Shown one piece after another: positions 1 to 5,195 of a stretch of 21,538 bases of DNA. Location of the stretch: IMG/VR virus record IMGVR_UViG_3300036985_002277, positions 1 through 21,538 of that record. One strand, written 5' to 3'. The translations under genes and the position numbers were made by a program. Each line of letters starts with the position of its first letter. Position 1 is the stretch's first letter. The notes beneath the pieces are model-generated. The model did not search any database. It was not told where the DNA came from and saw nothing but the letters and a program-made list of their open reading frames with translations. The stretch is from a virus.

Positions 1-75
1 TGATTTGCTTAATATATCATTCTCCGGAACTTGTGTCAGGTGCGATACTATTCTTATTATTTTTTTGGGTGTCAT
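1..75 (-). CDS. Partial gene, DnaA C-terminal-domain-like start
   Basis: An ATG at 75 opens a frame that runs off the left edge after 25 codons, reading MTPKKIIRIVSH then LTQVPENDILSKS. The pattern (Ile/Val-rich helix, then a helix ending in LSKS) resembles the start of the DnaA C-terminal DNA-binding domain, where the next residues are normally an Arg-rich helix. Stand-alone proteins with this domain occur in Bacteroidota phages and mobile elements. The upstream stretch is A-rich, as is common for Bacteroidota starts. Only 25 residues are visible, so the family call is an inference. It could be another cassette gene or belong to whatever lies left of the window. Confidence 0.4.
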   Translation of the reverse strand, partial: MTPKKIIRIVSHLTQVPENDILSKS

Positions 76-135
76 TTCTTTTTTTTTGTTAGATATGTGC
101 GTGTTATGGCGTATAGCGATTCGTTAGTGGCAAGG

Positions 136-312
136 CTAACCCAACACGCCAGCTAACCAAATTGGACAAAATATTAGCCAGTATAAAAAACGTTCTTGCA
201 AACTGACAGCTAAGTTGTCTTTACCTATTGTCTTGCAATCATTCCTCCAAATAAGATAGAATGGTATAAATAATACCAGTTGTAATAATATACATATCAA
301 TATTTCAATCAT
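136..312 (-). CDS. Small membrane protein (58 aa), cassette gene
   Basis: A 58-codon frame from ATG at 312 to TAG at 138-136. The product has two hydrophobic stretches, about residues 2-19 (MIEILICILLQLVLFIPF) and 43-58 (YWLIFCPIWLAGVLG), joined by a short polar segment with NDCKTIGKDN, so it is probably a two-pass inner-membrane peptide. I do not recognise a family. The gene is bracketed by complementary sequence: GTTAGTGGC on the minus strand just upstream (347-339) and GCCACTAAC just downstream (131-123). That bracketing is what an integron cassette would show and supports treating the frame as real despite its size. Confidence 0.5.
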   Translation of the reverse strand: MIEILICILLQLVLFIPFYLIWRNDCKTIGKDNLAVSLQERFLYWLIFCPIWLAGVLG

Positions 313-340
313 TTTGTTTCAATTTGTGAGAAAGCCCAGC

Positions 341-471
341 CACTAACAGCGTGTATAAAAAATGGCGGGTTCTCGGTTAATTTAAAGTTTTGTTATTCTA
401 ATTAAGTTCTGCGTTTGCTGAAAGTTTTGGGTTCAAAATCCGCCACTTCTTATACACGCAAAACGTTATGT
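341..471 (-). repeat. attC-like palindrome between cassettes
   Basis: About 131 bp separating the 77-aa gene from the 58-aa gene. On the minus strand it begins ACATAAC (471-465) and ends GTTAGTG (347-341), resembling the RYYYAAC and GTTRRRY boxes of integron attC sites. Inside are 20-nt arms at 349-368 (GCGTGTATAAAAAATGGCGG) and 440-459, complementary at 18 of 20 positions. The spacers between box and arm are unequal (1 nt versus 5 nt), as in known attC sites. The length is within the usual attC range. The box sequences deviate somewhat from consensus. Confidence 0.55.
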
Positions 472-699
472 TCTAGTTTGCCCATCCGCACTTTCAGCTT
501 CTAATAATCTTTTTTCTAATTCTTTGCCTATACGAAAACAAGCAACCGCATCGTATATATCGCCCTCATCATGTTCATCTTCTTTATTATTTTCTACAAT
601 CCTTTCTTTCAGGTATTTTATATAGGCTCGCTTAACCTTGTCTTTTTCCATTCCACTATACCATGTGGCAAAATCAATTATATCTTTCATCTTATTCAT
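466..699 (-). CDS. Hypothetical cassette protein (77 aa)
   Basis: I chose the ATG at 699 (MNKMKDIIDFATWYSG). A longer version from TTG at 786 would translate the upstream palindrome and looks spurious. The 77-aa product is charged and mostly helical, with WYSGMEKDKVKRAYIKYLKER, then a DEHDEGD acidic patch, then KELEKRLLEAE. It has no signal peptide or membrane segment, and I do not recognise the family. It lies between two attC-like palindromes. The sequence before it (GTTATGTT on the minus strand, 740-733) is complementary to the AACATAAC straight after its stop, which supports a self-contained cassette. Confidence 0.5.
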   Translation of the reverse strand: MNKMKDIIDFATWYSGMEKDKVKRAYIKYLKERIVENNKEDEHDEGDIYDAVACFRIGKELEKRLLEAESADGQTRT

Positions 700-733
700 T
701 TTAATTATTAATTTATCCTTTAGCAAACCGAAA

Positions 734-795
734 ACATAACACAGGCTAAAACAACATTGCGAAAAGCAACGATTGTTTAGCCTCAACCGTTATGC
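734..795 (-). repeat. Compact attC-like site (62 bp)
   Basis: The clearest attC-like element. The minus strand reads GCATAAC (795-789), then arm 783-766 and arm 760-743 around a five-base loop, then GTTATGT (740-734). The arms on the plus strand are AGGCTAAAACAACATTGC (743-760) and GCAACGATTGTTTAGCCT (766-783). The outer eight and the loop-proximal four pairs match, and the mismatches lie between them. Size, box position and imperfect stem all agree with short attC sites of mobile integrons. It overlaps the stop codon of the 102-aa gene. Confidence 0.65.
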
Positions 796-1098
796 CCCAT
801 TTAAGAAGCGTTTAGCGTACTCAATTCCCATTTCAAAAGCATCGGTTAATTTTCTTCGTTCAAGCCACTTGCTATTATTCGGGTTTCCGACAATCTCACG
901 TGCATAGTTTAATCCCGCACAATAAATTCCTTTATCTGTTTTTGGGCTTTCACCATCCAGTTTAAATTCGTACTGTTCAAATATTGGAGGTCTATAATCT
1001 GTTATCCCGTCCCACTCAGGAATAGATAAACGGGGCATAACAGCACCCTTATTCAATGCGGGGGTTTCTGCTTCGTTTGACAAATTTTTGTTACTCAT
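790..1098 (-). CDS. Hypothetical cassette protein (102 aa)
   Basis: Runs from ATG at 1098 to TAA at 792-790. The product is soluble, with a polar N-terminus (MSNKNLSNEAETPALNKG) and a more conserved-looking body: IPEWDGITDYRPPIFEQYEFK, then a C-terminal helical part with GLNYAREIVGN and DAFEMGIEYAKRFLNGA. I do not recognise the family; the C-terminal pair of similar helices (GLNYARE / GIEYAKR) may be a repeated helix unit. Its stop codon overlaps the compact attC-like site at 734-795. Unlike its neighbours, no copy of its expected 5' cassette end (GTTATGCC) is visible upstream between 1098 and 1160. Confidence 0.55.
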   Translation of the reverse strand: MSNKNLSNEAETPALNKGAVMPRLSIPEWDGITDYRPPIFEQYEFKLDGESPKTDKGIYCAGLNYAREIVGNPNNSKWLERRKLTDAFEMGIEYAKRFLNGA

Positions 1099-1159
1099 AA
1101 TTTTGTACTTTTAATGTTGTTCAGTGCTATTAAACCCGCACTAAATAAGGCTGCCTACC

Positions 1160-1192
1160 GTTATCGGTAATGTTTTTTTTCATTTTAATTTT
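1160..1192 (+). repeat. Left inverted repeat of PP-loop cassette
   Basis: 33 bp starting GTTATCGGTAATG followed by a T-run and CATTTTAATTTT. Its reverse complement recurs at 2019-2051 with 31 of 33 positions identical, so the PP-loop gene lies between long inverted repeats. A GAGGACACAGAG sequence sits just inside each end in direct orientation (1196-1207 and 2007-2018, apart from the first base at the left copy). Confidence 0.75.
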
Positions 1193-1213
1193 AAAGAGGA
1201 CACAGAGCCGCTA

Positions 1214-1993
1214 CTAATCAAATGCACACACTTCACACGGCTGTTTGTCTTGACCTAAATCCCTTCCGAATGTTGTGTAAAATTCAACATTATCCCTTCC
1301 CCAGTGTTTATTTAATTCTTCTGATAATTCAACTGCTTTTACAAAGTATTCGGGATAGTGTTCTTTCACATTCGCAAAATCATCTGTTTGCATATTCTTA
1401 CACGGCAGACAATTATTGTGAGGGAATACCCTTTCGCCTTTGGAATCTTTTATGTCATAAATTTTCGGATACCAACCAATTTCTTTTTTCACAATCTGAA
1501 AACACCACTCATTATTTTTGTGAGCAATCGGAAACCCCTTTGTTATTTTCGTGTCGGGATTTTTTGCCCACATATTTCTTATTCGCCTTCCTTCCTCTTT
1601 TACATAGCCAACTAAATCAATATCGGTTTTATTTTCAGCAGCGTATTTCATCATTGGTTCAATCTTCAACATTCGGGTGCAAGGTGCAACCATCGGGTGC
1701 GGAATCATATTTTGTTCCCGAAAGAATTTTAGAATTGAATTATTGGTTTGGCTGTAATGCACATTCTGAAAATGTTTCTTCGCATACTCCACTCCATCCA
1801 AAACAAATTGCAAAGTGTCGGGTGAATGTTCTTCAAAGTGTGCATAAAATAAATGCAACTCCTTCGGCTTGCAATTCTCTGGACAAGTTGCCAACCAACA
1901 CAAAACAGCCATTGAGTTTATTCCACCTGATAAACCAACCAACACTTTCTTGTCGCTGTAATCTTGATAATCTATAAATAGTTCTTGTTGCAT
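1214..1993 (-). CDS. PP-loop / PAPS-reductase-like protein (259 aa)
   Basis: The start is ATG at 1993 (MQQELFIDYQDYSD); an upstream TTG extension would be a hydrophobic artefact. A PP-loop ATP-binding motif SGGINSM occurs near residues 22-28, then a family-typical PCTRMLKIEPM segment near the middle, and two cysteine pairs near the C-terminus (CLPC and CEVC) that could hold a metal or Fe-S cluster. This is the adenine nucleotide alpha-hydrolase / phosphoadenosine phosphosulfate reductase superfamily, whose members activate substrates by adenylation. Similar proteins are common in phages and mobile elements, often without sulfate metabolism genes, as here. The substrate is unknown. The gene is enclosed by 33-bp inverted repeats and behaves as one cassette. 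Confidence 0.75.
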   Translation of the reverse strand: MQQELFIDYQDYSDKKVLVGLSGGINSMAVLCWLATCPENCKPKELHLFYAHFEEHSPDTLQFVLDGVEYAKKHFQNVHYSQTNNSILKFFREQNMIPHPMVAPCTRMLKIEPMMKYAAENKTDIDLVGYVKEEGRRIRNMWAKNPDTKITKGFPIAHKNNEWCFQIVKKEIGWYPKIYDIKDSKGERVFPHNNCLPCKNMQTDDFANVKEHYPEYFVKAVELSEELNKHWGRDNVEFYTTFGRDLGQDKQPCEVCAFD

Positions 1994-2018
1994 AATTCTA
2001 AATTTGAGGACACAGAGA

Positions 2019-2051
2019 AAAATTAAAATGAAAAAAAACACAACCGATAAC
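2019..2051 (-). repeat. Right inverted repeat of PP-loop cassette
   Basis: Reverse-complement partner of 1160-1192; read on the minus strand it starts GTTATCGGTTGTG followed by eight T and CATTTTAATTTT. Two adjacent positions differ from the left copy. Its outer part is also the 3' box of the attC-like palindrome 2045-2195. Confidence 0.75.
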
Positions 2052-2195
2052 AATAAGATTAAAAGAAATTAAAAAATAAAAAGCATTGGTCGTTACCCAA
2101 GCAGTTTTACTTCTAATTAACAGTGTCGGAACTTCAAACATTTGTACTTCTAATCTTTTTATTTTTTAACTTCTTTAATCCCTTTGGCGTTAGGC
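2045..2195 (-). repeat. attC-like palindrome, VCR-sized
   Basis: Separates the 80-aa gene from the PP-loop gene. The minus strand starts GCCTAAC (2195-2189), a perfect RYYYAAC box, and ends GTTATCG (2051-2045). Arms at 2055-2083 and 2155-2182 are A/T-rich and nearly perfectly complementary over more than 25 nt (core GATTAAA, TTAAAAAATAAAAAG). A roughly 70-nt loop lies between them. At about 150 bp it is slightly longer than most attC sites, and the 3' box is a poor GTTRRRY match. Confidence 0.5.
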
Positions 2196-2218
2196 GTAAT
2201 GCCACCCCGACGCACAGA

Positions 2219-2461
2219 TTAGTGCAAATCTTCTTCCTTAATATCTCTGTAACTTTTTAGCTGTTCTATAAGCTCGTCAAGTTGTTCGGTAAGCATTACC
2301 ATTCTCAGTTCTTTTATACCTCGCTCTCTGACAATAACAGATTCATTGTTAACTGAGTATTTTACATCGTCAACTAAGAAAATTATTTCGTGTACCTTTT
2401 TAAATTCTTCACCAACTTTCTTGTAAAGTAGGTTTTCTCTTGTCTGCAATAATTGATTCAT
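2219..2461 (-). CDS. Hypothetical cassette protein (80 aa)
   Basis: From ATG at 2461 (MNQLLQTRENLLYKKVGEEF) to a stop at 2219. The 80-aa product has a short beta-like centre (EIIFLVDDVKYSVNNESVIV) flanked by charged helices, and ends QLDELIEQLKSYRDIKEEDLH, which may form a short coiled coil. There is no membrane segment and no family that I recognise. The minus strand before the gene reads GTTAGGCGTA (2516-2507), and the sequence after it reads TACGCCTAAC. This ten-base match is what is expected for the two ends of one integron cassette. Confidence 0.55.
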   Translation of the reverse strand: MNQLLQTRENLLYKKVGEEFKKVHEIIFLVDDVKYSVNNESVIVRERGIKELRMVMLTEQLDELIEQLKSYRDIKEEDLH

Positions 2462-2808
2462 TTTTTATGTTTTTAATAATTAATATTCCTTCCCTTCTGT
2501 GGCACATACGCCTAACAGCACCTACCCGCCACCAAAGAGGCAGGCGGACGGGTAGCCGCAAACTTGGTCATCACGAGAATATTGACTCGTATTATACTGA
2601 TGTTCTCCGGTTGGTGATGAGGTACAATTTGCCATCGCTTCGTTAATTTTTAAAAATTGCTGTTTTGTATTTCAAAAGGTCGTTCGGGTTCGCTTTTTGT
2701 ACTACTTATATACTTGATACGTTAGCCGCCATCCCCTAAAGCCCCCCATCCTCCGTTTTTCTTTAATAGGCGGATTCTGTGGGGCATCCATCAAAGGCAC
2801 TTGTCCTT
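2462..2808. other. Gene-free junction, cassette array to phage module
   Basis: No convincing gene is seen in these 347 bases. GCCTAAC at 2510-2516 is the 5' end of the 80-aa cassette. Next to it, 2522-2555 can fold as a GC-rich hairpin (CTACCCG / CGGGTAG). A second core-like CGTTAGCC lies at about 2719-2726. The two cores are about 217 bp apart and their flanks are not complementary, so this is not a normal attC; it may be a truncated or chimeric one. No clear terminator follows the exonuclease gene ending at 2809. Confidence 0.4.
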
Positions 2809-3444
2809 TCAGATAGTGGGGTAGGCTTGTACTTTTCCTATTGTCTTGCAAAGTTTCACATCGTATTCATTAAGCCACTCCCGGCATTTGTCAACTTTCT
2901 CAATGATGGACTTGATATCCTCATCGTTTCTTTGAATGCGAAAGGCAGCCCAACGATCATCCCTTGGCATGGTTGAATAGATTATCTCATTGCCATAATT
3001 GCAATGCCCTGGCGTGTCCATTAGCCCATAAAAAAGGATAAATTCATCCTTGCCATATAGGTGCATATAGCCCTGACCTTGCCAATAGTAATCCATGTTC
3101 AATTCCAAAGATGAATCTTGCAAGGTTTTCTTTGACCATGGGGCCTTGACATCAACGATCAACTTTGGCATCACCACATCAGCAGTGCCGGTGATGTATG
3201 AATCTTCCATATAGACCTCATTCTTTTCAGCAAGGCCATATCCCATCACTTCTGCCATGAAGTCAATCAGCTCATTCTCCACTGCATTGCCTTTATCCAT
3301 ATACTTTGAAAATACATCTTCATGCTCACCAGTGTACCAATCTTTGAGGTAAGAGGTGCAGGTGGCTGATAGCTCACCTGCTTTCCTTGCATTACTCATT
3401 ATCTTCCCAATTTGGGAACATCGTATCTTAAATATCTTATCCAT
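2809..3444 (-). CDS. YqaJ/lambda-exonuclease-family recombination nuclease
   Basis: A 211-aa member of the PD-(D/E)XK nuclease superfamily, YqaJ viral recombinase type. Visible motifs are CSQIGKIM near residues 9-16, GNAVENELIDF (52-62, with E56), the acidic GTAD (D89), the catalytic IVDVK (D98, K100), and WQGQGYMHLYG (121-131) matching the family Q-x3-Y signature. Such enzymes resect one strand of double-stranded DNA and hand the other to an annealing protein. The ERF annealing gene lies immediately upstream and overlaps it by 8 bases, so the two form a classic two-component phage recombination system. It is the last gene of the operon. Confidence 0.88.
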   Translation of the reverse strand: MDKIFKIRCSQIGKIMSNARKAGELSATCTSYLKDWYTGEHEDVFSKYMDKGNAVENELIDFMAEVMGYGLAEKNEVYMEDSYITGTADVVMPKLIVDVKAPWSKKTLQDSSLELNMDYYWQGQGYMHLYGKDEFILFYGLMDTPGHCNYGNEIIYSTMPRDDRWAAFRIQRNDEDIKSIIEKVDKCREWLNEYDVKLCKTIGKVQAYPTI

Positions 3445-3970
3445 TTAGAAGTGCTTTTTCGACCTCTGCGGTCATTGAGTATTTTGATTTGATTTTTCCT
3501 ATTGTGTACCCATTTGAAAGGGCTTGTTTGCATTTTGCAAACTCTTCCGAGCCAATTACCAATGGAAGCAATGTCGCTGCCTTTGATGGCGTGGAGGCTT
3601 TATTTCCATCGTCATCCTCATCAATGTTCAAGTTCAGGATTGCGCCAATGGCATACCTGCGCTGATAGGTGATCACACTCCCTGCATCCTGCGGTGTCTG
3701 TTTCACTGGTGTCATGTGGTAGGTTTCCTCAAAGTATTCACCTGACACATGCAGAAGTCTGGTGGTAAGGCCCCAATTATCGCAAGGGAATTGTACAATT
3801 ACCAATTCAGCACTGCTCAAAGGCTCACTGATGGAATCCAAGATGTCAGGCAAAGCTGCATATTTGGATTTGAAAAAAGGATTGTTACTTCCTTTCTTAA
3901 TTTTTCCCACCTCGCTGTGGAATTTATGGAGGGCTTTCGCTATCTCTCCAATGGTGTCGCTTGTTTTCAT
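3437..3970 (-). CDS. erf: ERF-family single-strand annealing protein
   Basis: The start is ATG at 3970 (MKTSDTIGEIAKAL), which overlaps the upstream micro-ORF stop in an ATGA junction; a TTG nine codons earlier is less likely. The 177-aa protein has the ERF hallmarks NPFFKSKYAALPDILDSI followed by EPL, and the highly typical AGSVITYQRRYAIGAIL then NLNIDEDDDGN. ERF proteins anneal complementary single strands during recombination and genome circularisation. The C-terminal part (from about residue 125) is a separate polar domain that probably contacts a partner. The downstream exonuclease gene is the expected partner. The third to fifth codons coincide with the GCGACACC repeat found before other genes. 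Confidence 0.9.
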   Translation of the reverse strand: MKTSDTIGEIAKALHKFHSEVGKIKKGSNNPFFKSKYAALPDILDSISEPLSSAELVIVQFPCDNWGLTTRLLHVSGEYFEETYHMTPVKQTPQDAGSVITYQRRYAIGAILNLNIDEDDDGNKASTPSKAATLLPLVIGSEEFAKCKQALSNGYTIGKIKSKYSMTAEVEKALLNG

Positions 3971-4083
3971 TTTTTTAGTATTAAAGGGAAGCCCCAAAAA
4001 AAGAAACGTACTCGGCTGAAAGCTGCGACACCTTGCCTTTTTGAATCCCTATTTGGGGCTAATATATGTTGGGTTGATTTCAT
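3967..4083 (-). CDS. Possible 38-aa leader peptide/microprotein
   Basis: ATG at 4083 opens a 38-codon frame (MKSTQHILAPNRDSKRQGVA, ending PLILKK) whose TGA at 3969-3967 overlaps the ERF ATG. The product is basic with an aromatic stretch (RVRFFFWGF) near the end. It has no recognisable family. In its favour are a promoter directly upstream, the GCGACACC motif touching its ATG, and stop-start coupling to ERF. Against it are its small size and unconvincing composition. It may act as a translated leader for ERF rather than as a protein. Confidence 0.4.
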   Translation of the reverse strand: MKSTQHILAPNRDSKRQGVAAFSRVRFFFWGFPLILKK

Positions 4084-4093
4084 GGTGTCGCAG
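4023..4093. repeat. 10-bp inverted repeat CTGCGACACC / GGTGTCGCAG
   Basis: CTGCGACACC at 4023-4032 and its exact reverse complement at 4084-4093 are separated by 51 bp. The right copy lies between the promoter -7 box and the ATG at 4083; the left copy is inside the micro-ORF. The arrangement suits a repressor bound at two sites or an RNA stem that occludes the start. Confidence 0.5.
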
Positions 4094-4098
4094 TGATG

Positions 4099-4129
4099 CA
4101 AATATAACTATTTTTTTATTGGTAAACAA
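4099..4129 (-). promoter_or_regulatory. Bacteroidota-type promoter for the ERF/exonuclease operon
   Basis: On the minus strand TTG (4129-4127), 20 bp, then TATATTTG (4106-4099), matching the TTTG-spacer-TAnnTTTG consensus. The predicted transcript would begin around 4092-4094, giving a leader of only about ten bases before the ATG at 4083. Confidence 0.6.
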
Positions 4130-4205
4130 TTTTCTTCTAAATATTTTTCATTTAAGACCACAATGTTAAATTAGTCTTTTCCATTTTAGATTTAGGAGCT
4201 GTAAC

Positions 4206-4517
4206 TTATTCAAGGCCCATACTCCTTTCCTCATCATGTTTGTGCTTGTGTTCAATCATCTTCAAGCAATGTTCCGGCATTGCAAGCTCGCACCATTCTT
4301 TTAGTTGCTTGTCACTGGCGTAATGCAATTCAGCATCCTTGAAAAATGGAACTCCTTTAAGGAACTCCTGCATGTCTTTTCTGTTGGTGTAATCCACATA
4401 GTGTTGGTACTTCACAGCATCCTCAATCATTTGGATGGTTTCGATTAAGAAGTTTGCAAGATAAATATCTTTGCAGGTCTTTAGAGATTCGGTCATGTCT
4501 TTTATTGGATTTTTCAT
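4206..4517 (-). CDS. Hypothetical phage protein (103 aa)
   Basis: The start is ATG at 4517 (MKNPIKDMTESLK) because it forms an ATGA overlap with the stop of the upstream 81-aa gene; a TTG six codons earlier is the alternative. The product is helical and charged, with LANFLIETIQMIEDAVKYQHY, then EFLKGVPFFKDAELHYAS, and a His/Lys/Glu-rich tail (EHKHKHDEERSMGLE). It has no membrane segment. I do not recognise a family. It is the last gene of the 5402-4206 run, just before the ERF promoter, so it probably belongs to early phage functions. Confidence 0.6.
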   Translation of the reverse strand: MKNPIKDMTESLKTCKDIYLANFLIETIQMIEDAVKYQHYVDYTNRKDMQEFLKGVPFFKDAELHYASDKQLKEWCELAMPEHCLKMIEHKHKHDEERSMGLE

Positions 4518-4759
4518 CGGGTTTGGGGTGTACAAGGGTTAGCAAATAATTTCTTCCATCCATCGACATCCATCTTGTCCATTGTGAATGATGTATTGTC
4601 TTGGTGTGGTAACTCTATTTCATACTCATCCAGTAGGTGAGGATGGGCTTCAAACATTAATATAGTCCTTGCGGATAATTGCAGTGCTTGTCTGCTTACT
4701 TTGTGCCGCCCAATCCCATTTGACTTGGCGGCCTTTTTTACGATTTCTATTTTTGTCAT
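4514..4759 (-). CDS. Hypothetical phage protein (81 aa)
   Basis: ATG at 4759 overlaps the stop of the preceding ribbon-helix-helix gene, and its own TGA overlaps the next ATG, so it sits in a tight translationally coupled chain. The N-terminus (MTKIEIVKKAAKSNGIGRHK, then VSRQALQLSARTILMFE) is basic and helical. The middle has DEYEIELPHQDNTSF, and the C-terminus ends DGWKKLFANPCTPQTR. No family is recognised. The basic first half could bind nucleic acid, but no clear helix-turn-helix is visible. Confidence 0.6.
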   Translation of the reverse strand: MTKIEIVKKAAKSNGIGRHKVSRQALQLSARTILMFEAHPHLLDEYEIELPHQDNTSFTMDKMDVDGWKKLFANPCTPQTR

Positions 4760-4884
4760 TTGCTGATTCTAATTAAGTGTTCAAGATACCTGGAGAATGA
4801 CAGTCCTTTTTTGTCTGCCTTTTTTTTGCCTGCCTCAATCACTTCGGGATGAAGCATCACATTCTTTCTAATTCTATTTGCCAT
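4756..4884 (-). CDS. Ribbon-helix-helix microprotein (42 aa)
   Basis: A 42-codon frame, with ATG at 4884 and TGA at 4758-4756 overlapping the next gene's ATG. The sequence reads MANRIRKNVMLHPEVIEAGK, then KKADKKGLSFSRYLEHLIRI. A short basic beta strand, helix, and LSFSRYLEHLI helix is the arrangement of Arc/CopG-type ribbon-helix-helix DNA-binding proteins, which act as dimers and are often phage repressors. The length is typical for a minimal domain. It is a candidate regulator of the early operon, possibly through the repeated GCGACACC boxes, but nothing in the sequence proves that target. Confidence 0.65.
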   Translation of the reverse strand: MANRIRKNVMLHPEVIEAGKKKADKKGLSFSRYLEHLIRISK

Positions 4885-5032
4885 TTGCTTCTTTCATTTC
4901 AATGTACATATCACTTTCAATTATGCCCATCAAGACTATTCGTGTCATTGAATCAAGTGGCAGGGTGATGGCGTATGATTCCAAAGTTTCTTGGAAATTT
5001 GCCACTGCAGTTTTTAATTTAGTTTCTTCCAT
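4874..5032 (-). CDS. Hypothetical microprotein (52 aa)
   Basis: ATG at 5032 gives MEETKLKTAVANFQETLESY, then AITLPLDSMTRIVLMGIIES and DMYIEMKEANGK, with stop TAG at 4876-4874, overlapping the ribbon-helix-helix gene by 11 bases. It is acidic, probably a single helical hairpin, and not recognised. Its ATG directly follows a copy of the GCGACACC leader motif with seven upstream A residues, like two neighbouring genes, which supports this start. The motif lies inside the end of the preceding 40-aa gene. Confidence 0.5.
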   Translation of the reverse strand: MEETKLKTAVANFQETLESYAITLPLDSMTRIVLMGIIESDMYIEMKEANGK

Positions 5033-5141
5033 TGGTGTCGCTTTTTTTGGGGGTTAATAAATAATAAATTATTGATACAATAAATGGGATGGTGAGAATC
5101 TCCAGGGCGAAGATTAACTCGTTGTAGGTTGGCATTTGCAT
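5019..5141 (-). CDS. Small single-pass membrane peptide (40 aa)
   Basis: ATG at 5141, stop TAA at 5021-5019. The product reads MQMPTYNELIFALEIL, then TIPFIVSIIYYLL, and a polar tail TPKKSDTNGRN. One hydrophobic helix spans about residues 9-29 with a basic C-terminal tail. It overlaps the next gene by 14 bases. The start follows an exact copy of the leader found before the 68-aa gene. A membrane peptide inside a replication operon could be a host-membrane or superinfection factor or a holin-like peptide, but there is no specific evidence for any of these. Confidence 0.5.
   Translation of the reverse strand: MQMPTYNELIFALEILTIPFIVSIIYYLLTPKKSDTNGRN
5034..5048 (-). promoter_or_regulatory. GCGACACC leader motif (copy 3)
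   Basis: The minus strand reads seven A then GCGACACC, followed by one extra A and the ATG at 5032. It is the same motif as at 5142-5158 and 5403-5419, but here it is embedded in the coding end of the 40-aa membrane peptide. Confidence 0.6.
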
Positions 5142-5158
5142 GGTGTCGCTTTTTTTAA
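5142..5158 (-). promoter_or_regulatory. GCGACACC leader motif (copy 2)
   Basis: TTAAAAAAAGCGACACC directly abuts the ATG at 5141. Including the ATG, 20 consecutive bases are identical to the leader of the 68-aa gene at 5402. No Bacteroidota promoter is visible just upstream, so it may act within a longer transcript. Confidence 0.65.
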
Positions 5159-5195
5159 GATTATGCAGTTGGTTGGATGCTGCTCCCCTGTATAA

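Noticed and set aside
1222-1977. Long plus-strand open frame (251 codons) over the PP-loop gene
   Set aside because: It is antisense to a gene with clear PP-loop and cysteine motifs; its translation is low-complexity with no domain, so it is a shadow frame.
2440-2646. Plus-strand 68-codon frame near the cassette junction
   Set aside because: It overlaps attC-like sequence and the 80-aa gene start, and its translation looks random.
2773-2812. Terminator for the exonuclease operon
   Set aside because: Short inverted repeats (AAAGG/CCTTT, GGAT/ATCC) exist but none is followed by a T-run on the minus strand.
3749-4096. Plus-strand open frames over ERF and its promoter
   Set aside because: They run antisense through the conserved ERF coding region and the promoter, with no recognisable protein features.
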